Origin: Bufo bufo
Lineage: Eukaryota > Chordata > Amphibia > Anura > Bufonidae
Length of the DNA: 64,000 nucleotides
Reading direction: 5' to 3'
Assembly: GCF_905171765.1 (NCBI RefSeq)
Contig: NC_053393.1
Coordinates: 70,525,371-70,589,370, forward strand
Below the pieces are notes generated by a model. It ran no database searches, was not told the DNA's origin, and saw nothing but the letters and a program-made list of their open reading frames with translations. This document shows positions 46,697-58,510 of this stretch, piece after piece. Within the stretch, counting starts at the first letter, position 1, and each line of letters begins with the position of its first letter. A program made the translations under genes and the position numbers.

Positions 46697-47110
46697 GGCG
46701 GTGAGAGCCCGGGGGCCCCGCCAACGAATCCCGGTCCGTGTATGAAATTAATACGAGTAGAAAAGAAAATGTCTGCTGACTCCGGTGCTAGGCGGAGCTG
46801 CGCTCCCCGCTCCTTCACTGTAGAAAGAACGACGACTTATCATGAAAAGCGTCTCCCGCCTCCTTCCTTCACGTCTCTCTGCGACAAAAAAAAAACAACG
46901 AGCTGACTTCAACAAACGGCGAAGAATCGGCGGCACCTCTAACACTCCGCCGCCATCTTGCAGACTCCCAGCAGTTTGTGTCCCTCCTCTCTCCAGGGGG
47001 ACTCAGTACAGGATGTAAACTCGATGCTGATTGGTTAAAGTCAGAGACTGCCCGGCCGGCCGAGAGCTCCACGTAACGCGTCCTGCTATTGGCCAGAACA
47101 AAAAAAAAAA
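46640..47110 (-). promoter_or_regulatory. UBR5: UBR5 CpG-island promoter and 5' UTR
   Basis: GC- and CpG-rich block directly upstream of the UBR5 ATG. Read on the minus strand it has CCAAT boxes at 47,088-47,092 and 47,030-47,034, then an AAGATGGCGGCGG motif at about 46,947-46,961. That motif is the classic YY1 element at or just after the start site of TATA-less housekeeping promoters. Transcription therefore probably starts near 46,950-47,000, giving a 5' UTR of about 250-300 nt. No TATA box was seen. The island falls off sharply into repeats at 47.1 kb. Confidence 0.8.
46748..46843 (-). other. Upstream ORF in the UBR5 5' UTR
   Basis: An ATG at 46,843-46,841 opens a 31-codon ORF (MISRRSFYSEG...) that stops with TAA 51 nt before the UBR5 ATG. 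It would lie in the 5' UTR if transcription starts near the YY1 motif. It could lower or regulate translation of the main ORF. Its conservation is unknown. Confidence 0.4.
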
Positions 47111-47315
47111 AAAAACTCTTGGGTCTTGTGCGCTTTCTGAGGTGAAGTCAAGAAGGCGCATGCGCAGTGGCAAGGTGTCGGCTTAGCGTGGCGTGTGTGT
47201 GTGGACGGCTGTGTTCAAATTGGTGCTATTTATTTCCAGACAAAAGTTAAAGTGGACGTAAATGTTTGATATTTTACAGGACAAGAAAAACGGTTTGTGT
47301 GAACACAGCCTAAAA

Positions 47316-47617
47316 GGTTACATTCACACAACCGTATGAATTGCGGAACAGGCGGGGACCAATTCATTTCAATGGGGCCGCAAAAGATGCGGGCAGCACA
47401 CCGTGTACTGTCCGCATCCGTAGTTCCGTTCCGCGGCCCCACAAATAAAGATAGAGTATGTCCTATTTTTTTATTGACGGACAAGAATAGGCATTTTCTA
47501 TTGTAGCGGCGGCTGTGTGCCGTCCACAAATTGCGTAACGCACATGTGCCGGTATCCGTGTTTTGCTGATATGCGATTTGTGGATCCGCAAAACACTACG
47601 GTCGTGCGAATGTAGCC
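47316..47617. mobile_element. GGTTACATTCACACAACCG-type MITE
   Basis: Termini GGTTACATTCACACAACCG and CGGTCGTGCGAATGTAGCC, flanked by AAA on both sides. It lies directly beside the next MITE and about 200 bp upstream of the UBR5 CpG island. Confidence 0.65.
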
Positions 47618-47621
47618 AAAA

Positions 47622-47841
47622 GGCCTCATGCACACGACCATTGTTCTGGTCCGCATCCGTTGCTCCGTTCCGTGGCCCCGCAAAAAAAATATAACATGTC
47701 ATATTTTTGTCCGTTTTGCGGACAAGAATAGGCATTTCTACAATGGGCCGCCTGTTCCGTTACGCAAATTGCGGAAGGCACACGGGCGGCTTCCGTGTTT
47801 TGCGGACCGCAAAAAAACTGAACGATCGTGTGCATGAGGCC
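47622..47841. mobile_element. GGCCTCATGCACAC-type MITE
   Basis: Begins GGCCTCATGCACACGACC and ends AACGATCGTGTGCATGAGGC. Same family as 22,922 and 48,106. The flank is an A run on the left, with no clear duplication on the right. Confidence 0.7.
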
Positions 47842-48105
47842 AGCAGTATTTTTGGGCTGCACTATAGTATTTGGTTCTGCTGGGGCAGTATTTTGGGCTG
47901 CACTGTGGTATTGCTGGCTCCGCCTACTTCTGTTGATCTCTCCTACTTGTGTTGCCCAGCCTTTTGTCAATTTGGACCCATCTACATTATGGGGCCACTT
48001 TAATTTATTAATTTTTTCCAGGGCCACTTTAACACCTTAAGGACCCTACCATTTTTCACCTTCAGGACCAGGCCATTTTTTAGCAAATCTGACATGTGTC
48101 ACTTT

Positions 48106-48404
48106 GGCCTCATGCACACGACCGTTCTGTTTTTTGCGATCCGCAAAACACAGAAGCCGCCCATGTGCCTTCCGCAATTTGCGGAACAGAACAGGCGGCA
48201 CATTGTAGAAATGCCCATTCTTGTCCGTAAAACGCACAAGAATAGGACATGTTAAAAAAAAATTGCGGGGCCGCGGAACGGAGCAACAGATGCGGACAGC
48301 ACACAGAGTGCTGTCCCCATCTTTTGCGGCCCCATTGAAGTGAATGGGTCCGCACCTGAGCCGCCAAAACTGCGGACCAGAACAACGGTCATGTGCATGA
48401 GGCC
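48106..48404. mobile_element. GGCCTCATGCACAC-type MITE nested in AT-rich repeat copy A
   Basis: Begins GGCCTCATGCACACGACCG and ends GGTCATGTGCATGAGGCC. The flanking sequence (GTGTCACTTT / AAATGTGGTGATAAC) rejoins to match the uninterrupted related copy at about 51,668-51,692. The insertion boundary is thereby confirmed. Confidence 0.8.
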
Positions 48405-48685
48405 TAAATGTGGTGATAACTTTAAAACGCTTTTACTTATCCAGGCCATTCTGAGATTGTTTTCTCGTCACATATTGTACTTCATGGCAGTGGTAAACCT
48501 GAGTCAAAAAATTTCATTTTTATTTATAAAAAAAATACACATTTCCAAATTTAAATTTCTCTACTTTTATAATAGACAGTAATACCTCCAAAAATAGTTA
48601 TTACTTTACATTCCCCATATGTCTACTTCATGTTTGGATCATTTTGTGAATGCTATTTTATTTTTGGGGGACGTTAGAAGGCTTA

Positions 48686-49602
48686 GGCCTCTTTCACACG
48701 GGCGAGATTTCCGCGCGGGTGCAATGCATGAGGTGAACGTATTGCACTCGCACTGAATCCGGACCCATTCATTTCTATGGGGCTGTGCACATGAGCGGTG
48801 ATTTTCACGCATCACTTGTGTGTTGCGTGAAAATCGCAGCATGCTCTATATTGTGCATTTTTTACGCAACGCAGGCCCCATAGAAGTGAATGGGGCTGCG
48901 TGAAAATCGCAAGCAACTGCGGATGCGGTGCGATTTTCACGCATGGTTGCTAAGGAGACGATCGGGATGGGGACCCGATCTTTATTATTTTCCCTTATAA
49001 CATGGTTATAAGGGAAAATAATAGCATTCTTAATACAGAATGCTTAGTAAAATGTCCATTGAGGGGTTAAAAATAATAAACAAATTTAACTCACCTCATC
49101 CACTTGGTCGCGTAGCGGATCTCCTCTTCCTTCTTCAGGACCTGGGTAAAGGACCTTTGATGACGTCACTGCGCTCATCACAGGGTCCATCACCATGGTG
49201 ATGGACCATGTGATGAGCGCAGTGACGTTATCAAAGTTTCTTTACCCAGGTCCAGAAGAAGGAAGAGGAGATCCGCTACGCGACCAAGTGGATGGGGTGA
49301 GTTAAATATTTTTAACCACTCTATGGACATTTTACTAAGCATTCTGTATTAAGAATGCTATTATTTTCCCTTATAACCATGTTATAAGGGAAAATAATAA
49401 AATCTACAGAACACCTAACCCAAACCTGAACTTCTGTGAAGAAGTCTGGGTTTGGGTCTGGGTACCAAACATGCCGATTTTTCTCACGCGCATGCAAAAC
49501 GCATTAAAACGCTTTGCACTCACGCTTAAAAATCGTGCATTTTCCCGCGACGCACCCGCATTCTATCTGGCCCTCACACGTGATGCCCATGTGAAAGAGG
49601 CC
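48686..49602. mobile_element. 917-bp palindromic MITE nested in copy A
   Basis: Termini GGCCTCTTTCACACGGGCG and GCCCATGTGAAAGAGGCC, flanked by TTA on both sides (48,683-48,685 and 49,603-49,605). The inner arms mirror each other (CCCTTATAACATGGTTATA..., GAAGAAGGAAGAGGAGATCCG against its complement near 49,110). The unfilled site GAAGGCTTAGAAGTTTAGAAG is present in copy B at about 51,979. A TTA duplication suggests PIF/Harbinger. Confidence 0.88.
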
Positions 49603-52528
49603 TTAGAAGTTTAGAAGCAAATCTTGAAATTTTTCTGAAAATTTCCAAAACCCACTTTTTAAGGACCAGTTCAGGTCTGAAGTCACTTTGTGAGGCTTAC
49701 ATAATAGAAACCACCCAAAAATGACCCCATTTTAGAAACTACACCCCTCAAGGTATTCAAAACTGATTTTACAAACTTTGTTAATCCTTTAGGTGTTCCT
49801 CAAGAATTAATGGAAAATGGAGATGAAATTTCAGAATTTCACTTTTTTGGCAGATTTTCTATTTTAATCCATTTTTTTTCACTAACAAAGCAAGAGTTAA
49901 CAGTCAAACAAAACTCAATATTTATTGCTCTGATTCTGTAGTTCACAGAAACACCCCATATGTGGTCGTAAACTGCTGTACGGGCACACGGCAGGGCGCA
50001 GAAGGAAAGGAAAGCCATATGGTTTTTGGAAAGCAGATTTCACTGGGATAATTTTAAGCTGCCATGTCACATTTAAAGCCCCCCTGATGCACCCCTAGAG
50101 TAGAAACTCCCCAAAAGTGAACACATTTTGGAAACTGCAGGATAAGGTGGCAGTTTTTTTGGTACTATTTTAGGGTACATATGATTTTTGGTTGCTCTAT
50201 ATTACACTTTTTGTGAGGCAAGGTAACAAGAAATAGCTGTTTTGGCACCGTTTTTATTTTTTGTTATTTACAATGTTCATCTGACAGGTTAAATCATGTG
50301 CTATTTTTATAGCGCAGGTTGTTACGGACGCGACAATACCAAATACCAATACCAAATTTTTTTGGTTCTTTGTTTCAGTTTTATATAATAAAGCATTTTT
50401 TTTTTAAAGTTTTTTTTTGTGTCTCCATATTATGAAAGCCATATTTTTTTTAATTTTTTGGGCGACTGTCTTATGTGGGGACTATTTTTTTCGGTATGAG
50501 ATGACAGTTTGATTGGTACTATTTTAGGGTGCGTATAACTTTTTGTAATATAAGGTGACAAAAAATGACTTTTTTGACACAATTTTTATTTAAGTTTTAC
50601 ACAATAACAGCATTTTTTAATTTAAAAAAAAATCATGTTTTAGTGTCTCCATATTCTGAGAGCCCTAGTTTTTTAAAAAAAATTATGCGATTGTCTTAGG
50701 TAGGGTCTCTTTTTTTGCGGGATGAGATGACAATTTAATGGGTACTATTTTTAGGACGCATATGACTTTTTGATCACTTGCTATTACACTTTTTGTGATG
50801 TAAGGTGACAAAAAATGGCTTTTTTTACACAGTTTTTATTTTTTAAAAATTACGGTGTTCACCTGAAGGGTTAGTTCATGTGATATTTTTATACAGCAGG
50901 TTCTAACGGACGCGGCGATACCTAATATGTCTACTTTTTTTTATTTATATATGTTGTACACAAAAAATAATCATGTTTCAGTGTCTCCATATTCTGAGAG
51001 CCCTATTTTTTTTTTTAGGCGATTGTCATAAGTAGGGTCTCATTTTTTGCGGGACGGTTTGATTGGTACTATTTTGGGGTGCGTATGACTTTTTGATCGC
51101 TTGGTATTACACTTTTTGTGATGTAAGGTGACAAAAAAATGGCTTTTTTTACACCATTTTTAGTTTATTCTTTACGATGTTCATCTGAGGGGTTAGGTAA
51201 TGTGATATTTTTATAGAGCAGGTTGTTACGGACGTGGCAATACCTAAGATGTATGATTTATTTTATTTAAGTTTTACACAATAATATCATTTTTTAAACA
51301 AAAAAAATAATGTTTTAGTGTCTCCATAGTCTGAGCCATAGTTTTTATTTTTTTTTGGGCGATTGTCTTAGGTAGGGTATCATTTTTGCGGGATTAGATG
51401 ACAGTTTGATTGGCACTATTTTGGGGTGCATATGACTTTTTGATTGCTTGCTATTACACTTTTTGTGATGTAAGGTGACAAAAAATGGCTTTTTTGACAC
51501 CGTTTTTTTTTACGGTGTTCACCTGAGGGGTTAGGTCACATGGTATTTTTATAGAGAAGGTTGTTACGGACGCGGCGATGCGATTTTTTTTTTTTTTTTT
51601 ACACTTAACCACTTGCCATCTAGGCCATTTGCCCCCTTCCTGACCAGGCCTAATTTTGCAAAACTGACATATCTCACTTTATGTGGTAATAACTTTGGAA
51701 CGCCTTTACTTATCCAAGTCATTCAGAGATTGTTTTCTCGTGACACATTGTACTTCATGATAGTCATAAATTTGAGTCAAAATATTTCACCTTTATTTAT
51801 GAAAAAATCCCAAATTTACCCAAAAATTTAAAAAATTTGCAATTTTCAAAATTTCAATTTCTCTGCTTTTAAAACAGAAAGTGATACCTCATAAAATATT
51901 TATTACTTAACATTCCCCATATGTCTACTTTATGTTGGCATCATTTTGGAAATGTCATTTTATTTTTTTAGGACGTTAGAAGGCTTAGAAGTTTAGAAGC
52001 AATTCTTCTAATTTTTAAGAAAATTGCCAAAACCCACTTTTTAAGGACCAGTTCAGGTCTGAAGTCACTTTGTGGGGCCTACATAGTGGATACCCCCATA
52101 AATGACCCCATTGTAGAAACTACACCCCTCAAGTTACTTAAAACCGATTTTACAAACTTTGTTAACCCTTTAAGCGTTCCACAAGAATTAAAGGAAAATG
52201 GAGATCAAATTTTTAAATTTCACTTTTTTGGCAGATTTTCCATTTTTTTTTTTTTTTTTTTCAATTAAGATTTTTATTGAAATTTTTCGGTACAGCCAAA
52301 ATAAAGACATATGCAAATGTAAAAAGCGTTTAACAATTTAAACATCATGTCTACAAAACTGTGTTGGGTAGATACCCATTATCACATAGTATGGCTCATG
52401 AGAAAATATGAGTTAGACATATCTGAATGGACATGTGAAATCTCAGTAACATATAGACAGACAAGACATTGGACAGGGGAGTAGGGGGAGGGAAAGGAAG
52501 GGGAAAGGGTACAATTCTACTAAAGCGG

Positions 52529-55500
52529 TTAGACCTGCGCATCACGAAATGCGGCTGAAGAGCGAAAGGCTTCCCAGGGGCCCCAAGTCTGCACAAATCG
52601 TGTGATGTCTGCGGGCGTAGTACTAATGAGATCCTCCAACCTCTGATATAAGGCAATTTCGTCAAACCACTCCTCAGACGAAGGGGGAGAAGGGGATTTC
52701 CAATGCCTGGGGATCACCGCCTTCGCTGCCTGAACCATGTATTTTAGAAGGGATTTCTTATATGCTGGGACATTCAGGACACTATCAAAGAGTAGGAGAG
52801 CTTCTGGGGAGTTTTGGATAGGGATACCCGTGACCTCTTTAATAATTTTATGAACGAAATTCCAGAAAGGCCTTAAGCCGCTGCAGTTCCACCACACATG
52901 AATCATCGTGCCTTCCTCTGTAAGACATCTCCAACAACGGTCCGATACCGTCGGGAACCATCTATGAAGTAGCGCAGGTACCCTGTACCATCTAGATATA
53001 ATTTTGTAGCTCGTTTCCTGAGCTTTGGCCGAGATCGTAGATTTATGTGCTAGAAGGAAGCATCTGTTCCACTGGGCTGGGGTATAATGATCCCCCAAAT
53101 CCCGCTCCCAGGCTTGACAATATGGAGGAAGGCACGAGGATCGCTGATGTATCAGAAGTTTGTATACTGAGGATATGGGGTGTAAGATCGCTGAGGATGA
53201 GACACACATCCTTTCAAACTCAGTGAGTTTCCTGGCCAGAGTGTGAGTTCTACTTAGAGAGGTGTGAAAATGTTGGAGCTGCAGGTATTCAAAGGAATTG
53301 CGGGTTAGTGGAGCCTCTAAAATCTGGGGCAAGGGTTTTAGTGCAGGGCCAGAGAGAACGTGATAGAACCTGATCGGTCGGGATCTTGAGCTTTGAAGAA
53401 AATGTTTGGAAGAGTGCCCTGGAGGGAATCTAGGGTGGTCAGTGACTGGCACCAGAGGGCCTTTTGGGTCAATCAATGAGGTCGCACGACTAATGGATGC
53501 TAAAGTTGCAAAGGTATGATGAGCAGAGAAGGACAAGTGTGACGACGTCTGGCTTGAAGAGCCCATTAGCCATGGGAGGGTTGATACCGCACACGTTGAA
53601 GTGTCTTTTGTAATTTGTACCCACGCCTTGGGCGATTCAGCACATGTCAGGTCCAACAGTCGGGCATATGCTGCAGAATGATAATACAGTCTGCAATCTG
53701 GCAGACCCACCCCTCCCGTTTCTTTGGTGCGGGTCATTATCTCCCATTTGATTCGTGGTCGGCCAGGAGCCTATACAAATTGTGTGAAGCACCTACGGAG
53801 TTGGGACCAGAAGGTGGACGGTATGCGGATGGGAATAGTTTGTAGAAGGTACAGTAGTTTTGGTAAAAGGGTCATTTTTACTATACTAATCCTTCCAAAC
53901 CAAGAAAAGTCTCGCTTACGCCAACCATCTAAATCTTTTTGAAACTGCACGAGGAGTGGGGTAAAGTTCAATTTATGAAGACATGAGAGGTCTGCTGTCA
54001 TTTTGATCCCCAAATATGTTATGCCTTTGGGTGGCCAGGTGAAGGGAAAGGAAGCCTTAAGAGCAGGAGCCAGATCGCTCGGTAAAGAGACATCCAGGGC
54101 CTCTGACTTGGACATATTAATTTTAAAATTGGACCAGGTACCAAATTGAGCTATTTCCCGAAGTACGGACGGCAAAGATATACGTGGGTTGGTTATGTAG
54201 AGAAGGAGATCGTCCGCAAACGCCGCGCATTTATACTCTCGTGATCCGATCTTTAACCCTGTTATGTCTGGATTGGCCCGAATAGAAGCTAACAGATGTT
54301 CCATAACCAGGACGTATAGTAAGGGGGATAGTGGACATCCCTGTCGTGTCCCATTGTGGATTGGGAAGGGGGGGGAAAGGGCACCATTTATTTTGACTCT
54401 AGCAGTAGGATGTTGGTACAGTGTCAGGATCTTTGACAGGAATATTGGGCCTAGACCTATATGTGAAAGGGTCTCATGGATGGCACGCCAAGATATCCGG
54501 TCAAAGGCCTTTTCTGCGTCTAGGGAAAGTACCATGAGGGGGGTCTTTTTGGACTTGGCATAGTGGATAATGTCTAGGGTTTTAAGAGTGTTGTCCCGGG
54601 CCTCCCTCCCCGGCACAAACCCAACCTGATCAGCAGAAACCAGGGAAGGCAGATAAGCGCTCAATCTGTTCGCCATTAATTTGGCAAAGATCTTGAGATC
54701 TACATTTAAAAGGGAGATAGGACGATAGCTGGCACACAGGTGCGGGTCCTTTCCTGGCTTCGGGATGACCGTAATGTGTGCCTCTGTGGTCTGCGCCGGG
54801 AAGGGGAGCCCAGGAGACACCCCATTGAAAACCTGGAGCATAATAGGGGAAAGATTAGAGGAAAAGGCCTTATAGAACCTAGCCGTGAACCCGTCAGGGC
54901 CTGGACTCTTACCACCCGGGAGCGACTTAAGTACCATATGGAGTTTAGTGTCTGTGAATGGAGCCTCCATCGTGGCAGAATCAAGCTCAGAAAGCTTGGG
55001 AAGTAAGAGGGGTAGGTCGGGGTGTTTGCCCACTGCTGGAGAGGATGTCTGGGGCAGGTTGTAAAGCTTCGAGTAGAAGGAGTGAAAAGTAGCCGCAATA
55101 TCAGTGGTTGTGTGGATCAAACGATCCTGGGCATTTTTGATAGCGGGGATATGGGAGGCTGCCAGTCTTCCCTTTAGAGCCCTTGCCAACATACGGCCAC
55201 TTTTGTTCCCGTACTCGTAGAACTTACTCCTGCAAATTTGTACCATACGTTTGTAGGATGCATCTAGGAGGCGCTTAGCTTCCATACGCGCATTCTGGAG
55301 ATCATGTAAGGTTTGCAGGGTAAGTGCTCGTTTGTGGGCCAGTTCCAGGGATGTGACTTTTTGCAGAGCAAGTTTAAGTGAATGGGCTTTCTCCCTCTTG
55401 AGGCGGGAGCCGTGTTTAATGAGTACACCTATAAGAACACACTTCAAGGCCTCCCATCGGATCGGTATTGGAGTAGAATCCTCCTTATGATCCGCTAAAA

Positions 55501-56314
55501 AGTTCGTTATACTGCTAGCAAGGTCAGCAGCGCACCCCGCGTCAAGAAGGAGACTCTCGTTCAATCGCCATGTCCACTCCTGTCTAGAGAGGAAGGGCAA
55601 ATTCAAGGAGCAGTATATGGGGGCATGGTCCGACCAAAGGATATTTCCTATTTGTGTGGAATCAAGCCAAGCTAGGGCCGATTGCTGAATAAGGATATGA
55701 TCAATACGACTATATGAGCCATGGGGGGCGGAATAAAAGGTGTAATCCTTATCAGAAGGATGTTGGATCCTCCAGGCATCTCTCAGTTGCAGTTGGAGCA
55801 GTGCCCGTTTTACCTTTTTAATGGTGGGATATGTGAGGGATGCACGTCCCGTCGAATTGTCAAGTGTTGGGTCAAGTGTCAGATTAAGGTCGCCACATAA
55901 GATAACTGTCCCCCTAAGCAACGGTATGACATTATCAATGAGGTTTACAATAAAGAGAGCTTGATTCTGATTAGGGGCATATACATTAAGGAAGGTTAAT
56001 TCCTGGCCACCAATCAGTAATGTGAGGGCCAGGTATCTTGCATCTGGATCGGCAGTACAAGCTAGCACTTGATGGGGTAAAGACTTGTGGATCGCTATGG
56101 CGACTCCTTTGGTCTTATTCACCGCGTTATTTGCAAAGTGCCAGGTGGTGTAGTGTCGATGTCGGATGTTCGGGGCGCTACCCTCCTTAAAATGCGTTTC
56201 TTGGAAACAGATAATATGTACCTTTTGGCGATGAAAGTGGTGAAGTACTTGTGCCCCCTTTTCGGGAGTGTTGAGGCCTTTCGCGTTGAATGATGCAATC
56301 TTCAGAGACCCCAT
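52529..56314 (-). pseudogene. LINE (Tx1-clade L1) ORF2: endonuclease and reverse transcriptase, one in-frame stop
   Basis: 1,262 codons including the final stop, from ATG at 56,314 (MGSLKIASFNAKGLN). The APE-type endonuclease has SFNAKGLN, QETH near residue 38, SRIDHIL, and SDHAPI near 227. The reverse transcriptase has YRPISLLN, LDAEKAFDRI near 598, RQGCPLSPLL, and FADDLLLY near 700, where FADD takes the place of the more usual YADD. A C-terminal cysteine-histidine cluster (CWRC...HVWWNC) lies near 1,126. One TAG at 53,773-53,771 (codon 848) interrupts the frame after RRCFTQFV; the frame is otherwise open on both sides. The ORF2 product of this copy would lack the C-terminal third. The 33 codons upstream of the ATG come from the inter-ORF spacer. 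Confidence 0.9.
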
Positions 56315-56704
56315 TGCTACGGGAGGAGGGGGAAAGGGAAAAAACACGAGGAAGGCACGGGGAGACAACTGACAAAAAACAAAAAGAGAAGAACAACAGT
56401 TATAAACAAACAAACAGGTGGAGTATCCCGAAAAGGGGTTTTTATGTGACCCAGAGGTCTAAAGAGGCTGTCACCTGGGGAAGATACCCCAAGGGAGAGT
56501 CTCCGCTTATTCGGGGGAAAAAGTGTCAGCCAAACAGGAGCTGGCCCCCCACAGCACCAATGGATGCAAGTGAAAACTTATAAGCACCAGCAAAATTGGA
56601 GCATAAATACAGATAAAGAAAATGAGCAAACAGCTAAAAACCAATAAGAAACAATCAGTATATTAGATCATTAGTAGTCCCAGGTAGCAAAAGCAGGGAT
56701 CCCC

Positions 56705-58510
56705 TCAGGTGGTAAGGGGAGGTGAGGATCTACGACTTGAGTAATCTGGTCCTCTCTGGCCTCGTCCCCTTGAGGCCTGAGCAGAAGAGCTGAGCGCTTT
56801 TTCAGCAGATAATGGACGTTGTCGCCCCCTCGACTCAGAGGCAGGCGGGAGGAGGGAAGGCCAGGGACCCAATTCAACCGGTGGCAAGTCCAGCTGCTGT
56901 AGAAAATGGGAAAGATCCGTGGGGTCCCGCAGGGTGACGACTTGGTCTTTAGGGCCGGCAAATAGAGCAAAAGGAAAGCCCCAGCGGTAAGGGATACTGC
57001 GCTCTTTGAGAAGGTGTAACAGTGGGCGCAAGGCAGCACGTTGGGCTAGGGTGTAACGGGATAAGTCCTGCAGCAAGATAAAGGGGACACCGTCGTAGGA
57101 CAAAGACGACATCTGTCGAGCCCTGAGCACAATCTGATCTTTGATGGCATAAAAATGAACTCTGCATATGACGTCCCTTGGTTTTGAGGGGTCAGGGTTG
57201 GGAGGCCTCAATGCCCTATGGGCTCGGTCAATTTCAATGCTGGAACTTGGCGGACGTCCCAGGAGGTCATTGAAAATTTTTACAATGGTGAGTAAAAGAA
57301 CCGCCTGCGTTATAGACTCCGGGAGACCTCTGATCCGAATATTATTGCGACGGCTCCTATTTTCGACATCATCCAGATGGTATTGTAAGGCGTGTATCTG
57401 TGCATCATGGGCTTGCAGCTTGTCTTTCAATACCTGCACGTCTGCAGATAGGTGATCATGTTCCTGTTGAACAGTGTCCACTTTTGTATCAATCAAGGCC
57501 ATCTCAGAGCGTACTTGCGTGAATTCTTTTTTACATTCCTGTAAAATGTTAGCTGCAAAACTAGAGAGGTCCGCCTTGGTGGGGAGTGAGCACATCAGGT
57601 TGCGTAAGTCCGCCATAGTAGGTGGCCGGGAGTCCTCATCCGGAAGAGGGACAGGAGACCCAGATCTCTGGGGCAAGGGTGGAGAGCCCCATGAGGCCGG
57701 CACTGCAGGGGCAGCCAGTGTCTGTGTGCCCGATGATACGATGCCCTCCTGGCGTGGGTGAGATCCGTCCCACGACGAGCCCGTGGACCAGTGTGGGGAA
57801 TTTGCTAGGGACGGCTCAGGAGAGTGAGTTAAAGGGGGCTCCCGCAGCATATACGGGGAGGAGGCCGCAGCCTGTGGCGAATCTGAGGCCTTTTCATCAT
57901 CCTTTTCAGGTTGCCCCCTGTGAGAAGTGTCTCTCTGTGACTGGGGGTGCCCCATAAGGCTGGCTGAGGTACCCGACCAAGGGGACCCAGTGGGGGATCT
58001 CACTGGTGGGCTCAGTGGAGCTGCAGGAGAGGTGGGGGTTCTAGGGCCCCAGGCGACAGGGTGAGGGGTCACCTGAGAAGTCCCCTGAAGTGGGGGGAAC
58101 TCTTCCTCACTAACCTGGATCGCCGGGTCGCAGGGAGACATCACTGCGACTGCTAGGCCTCTGTCCTGGGCTGAAGAGGAGGGATCAGCGCGTGCTTCAG
58201 AGTCCCCTTCCACCTGGGCATGCATCATCTGGGTCCGGTCGGAGCCACTGCCCAAGGACGGCACCGATGCAGACCTGACTCTCCTTCTATCCGGTGAGTA
58301 CCGCCGTTGGTTCCGGTGCTCAGGCTCAGCTGCTGCTGAGAGCTGAGATTCTCCAGGGCCGGCGGCGCCATCTTGGAAGCGCTTGGCGCGCTCAGTCAGG
58401 TCGGGGCCTGGAGTTGCAGGTTGCCGGGCGAAAAGCCTGGAAATGTCCCCCTGTGGAGACGCCCGGGGGGCTACAGAACGAGCCTTGGCTTTCTTGGGTA
58501 GTTTGCCCAT
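56705..58510 (-). CDS. LINE (Tx1-clade L1) ORF1 protein, RNA-binding
   Basis: 601 codons, uninterrupted, ATG at 58,510 (MGKLPKKAKARSVAPRASPQ). ORF1p binds the LINE RNA as a nucleic-acid chaperone in the cytoplasmic RNP. A long Pro/Ser-rich N-terminal part (residues about 1-295) precedes a coiled coil (about 300-385, heptads around LSSFAANILQECKKEF to LQYHLDDVENRS). An RRM follows, marked by RRNNIRIRGLPESI at about 385-400, and then a C-terminal domain with IPYRWGFPFAL near residue 505. This is the standard L1 ORF1p order, with an unusually long N-terminus. The start was chosen because the ATG lies about 95 bp inside the element. Confidence 0.88.
   Translation of the reverse strand: MGKLPKKAKARSVAPRASPQGDISRLFARQPATPGPDLTERAKRFQDGAAGPGESQLSAAAEPEHRNQRRYSPDRRRVRSASVPSLGSGSDRTQMMHAQVEGDSEARADPSSSAQDRGLAVAVMSPCDPAIQVSEEEFPPLQGTSQVTPHPVAWGPRTPTSPAAPLSPPVRSPTGSPWSGTSASLMGHPQSQRDTSHRGQPEKDDEKASDSPQAAASSPYMLREPPLTHSPEPSLANSPHWSTGSSWDGSHPRQEGIVSSGTQTLAAPAVPASWGSPPLPQRSGSPVPLPDEDSRPPTMADLRNLMCSLPTKADLSSFAANILQECKKEFTQVRSEMALIDTKVDTVQQEHDHLSADVQVLKDKLQAHDAQIHALQYHLDDVENRSRRNNIRIRGLPESITQAVLLLTIVKIFNDLLGRPPSSSIEIDRAHRALRPPNPDPSKPRDVICRVHFYAIKDQIVLRARQMSSLSYDGVPFILLQDLSRYTLAQRAALRPLLHLLKERSIPYRWGFPFALFAGPKDQVVTLRDPTDLSHFLQQLDLPPVELGPWPSLLPPASESRGRQRPLSAEKALSSSAQASRGRGQRGPDYSSRRSSPPLTT

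Larger units (their letters stand above)
48020..51600. repeat. Long AT-rich interspersed repeat, copy A
   Basis: Two parts: a head (TTAAGGACC...ACTTTGTGAGGC...GAAACTACACCCCTCAAG...GGGCACACGGCAGGGCGCAG), then tandem units of about 337 bp marked by GTGTCTCCAT (50,419, 50,643, 50,981, 51,318). The units contain GGTGACAAAAAATGGC and GTTACGGACGCGGCGATAC. No coding capacity was recognised. Two MITEs are nested in it (48,106 and 48,686). The family is abundant in frog genomes in my recollection, but I cannot assign it to a class. Confidence 0.8.

Noticed and set aside
57168..57957. Plus-strand frames over the LINE region
   Set aside because: They are antisense shadows of the open LINE ORF1, which has domain support on the minus strand.
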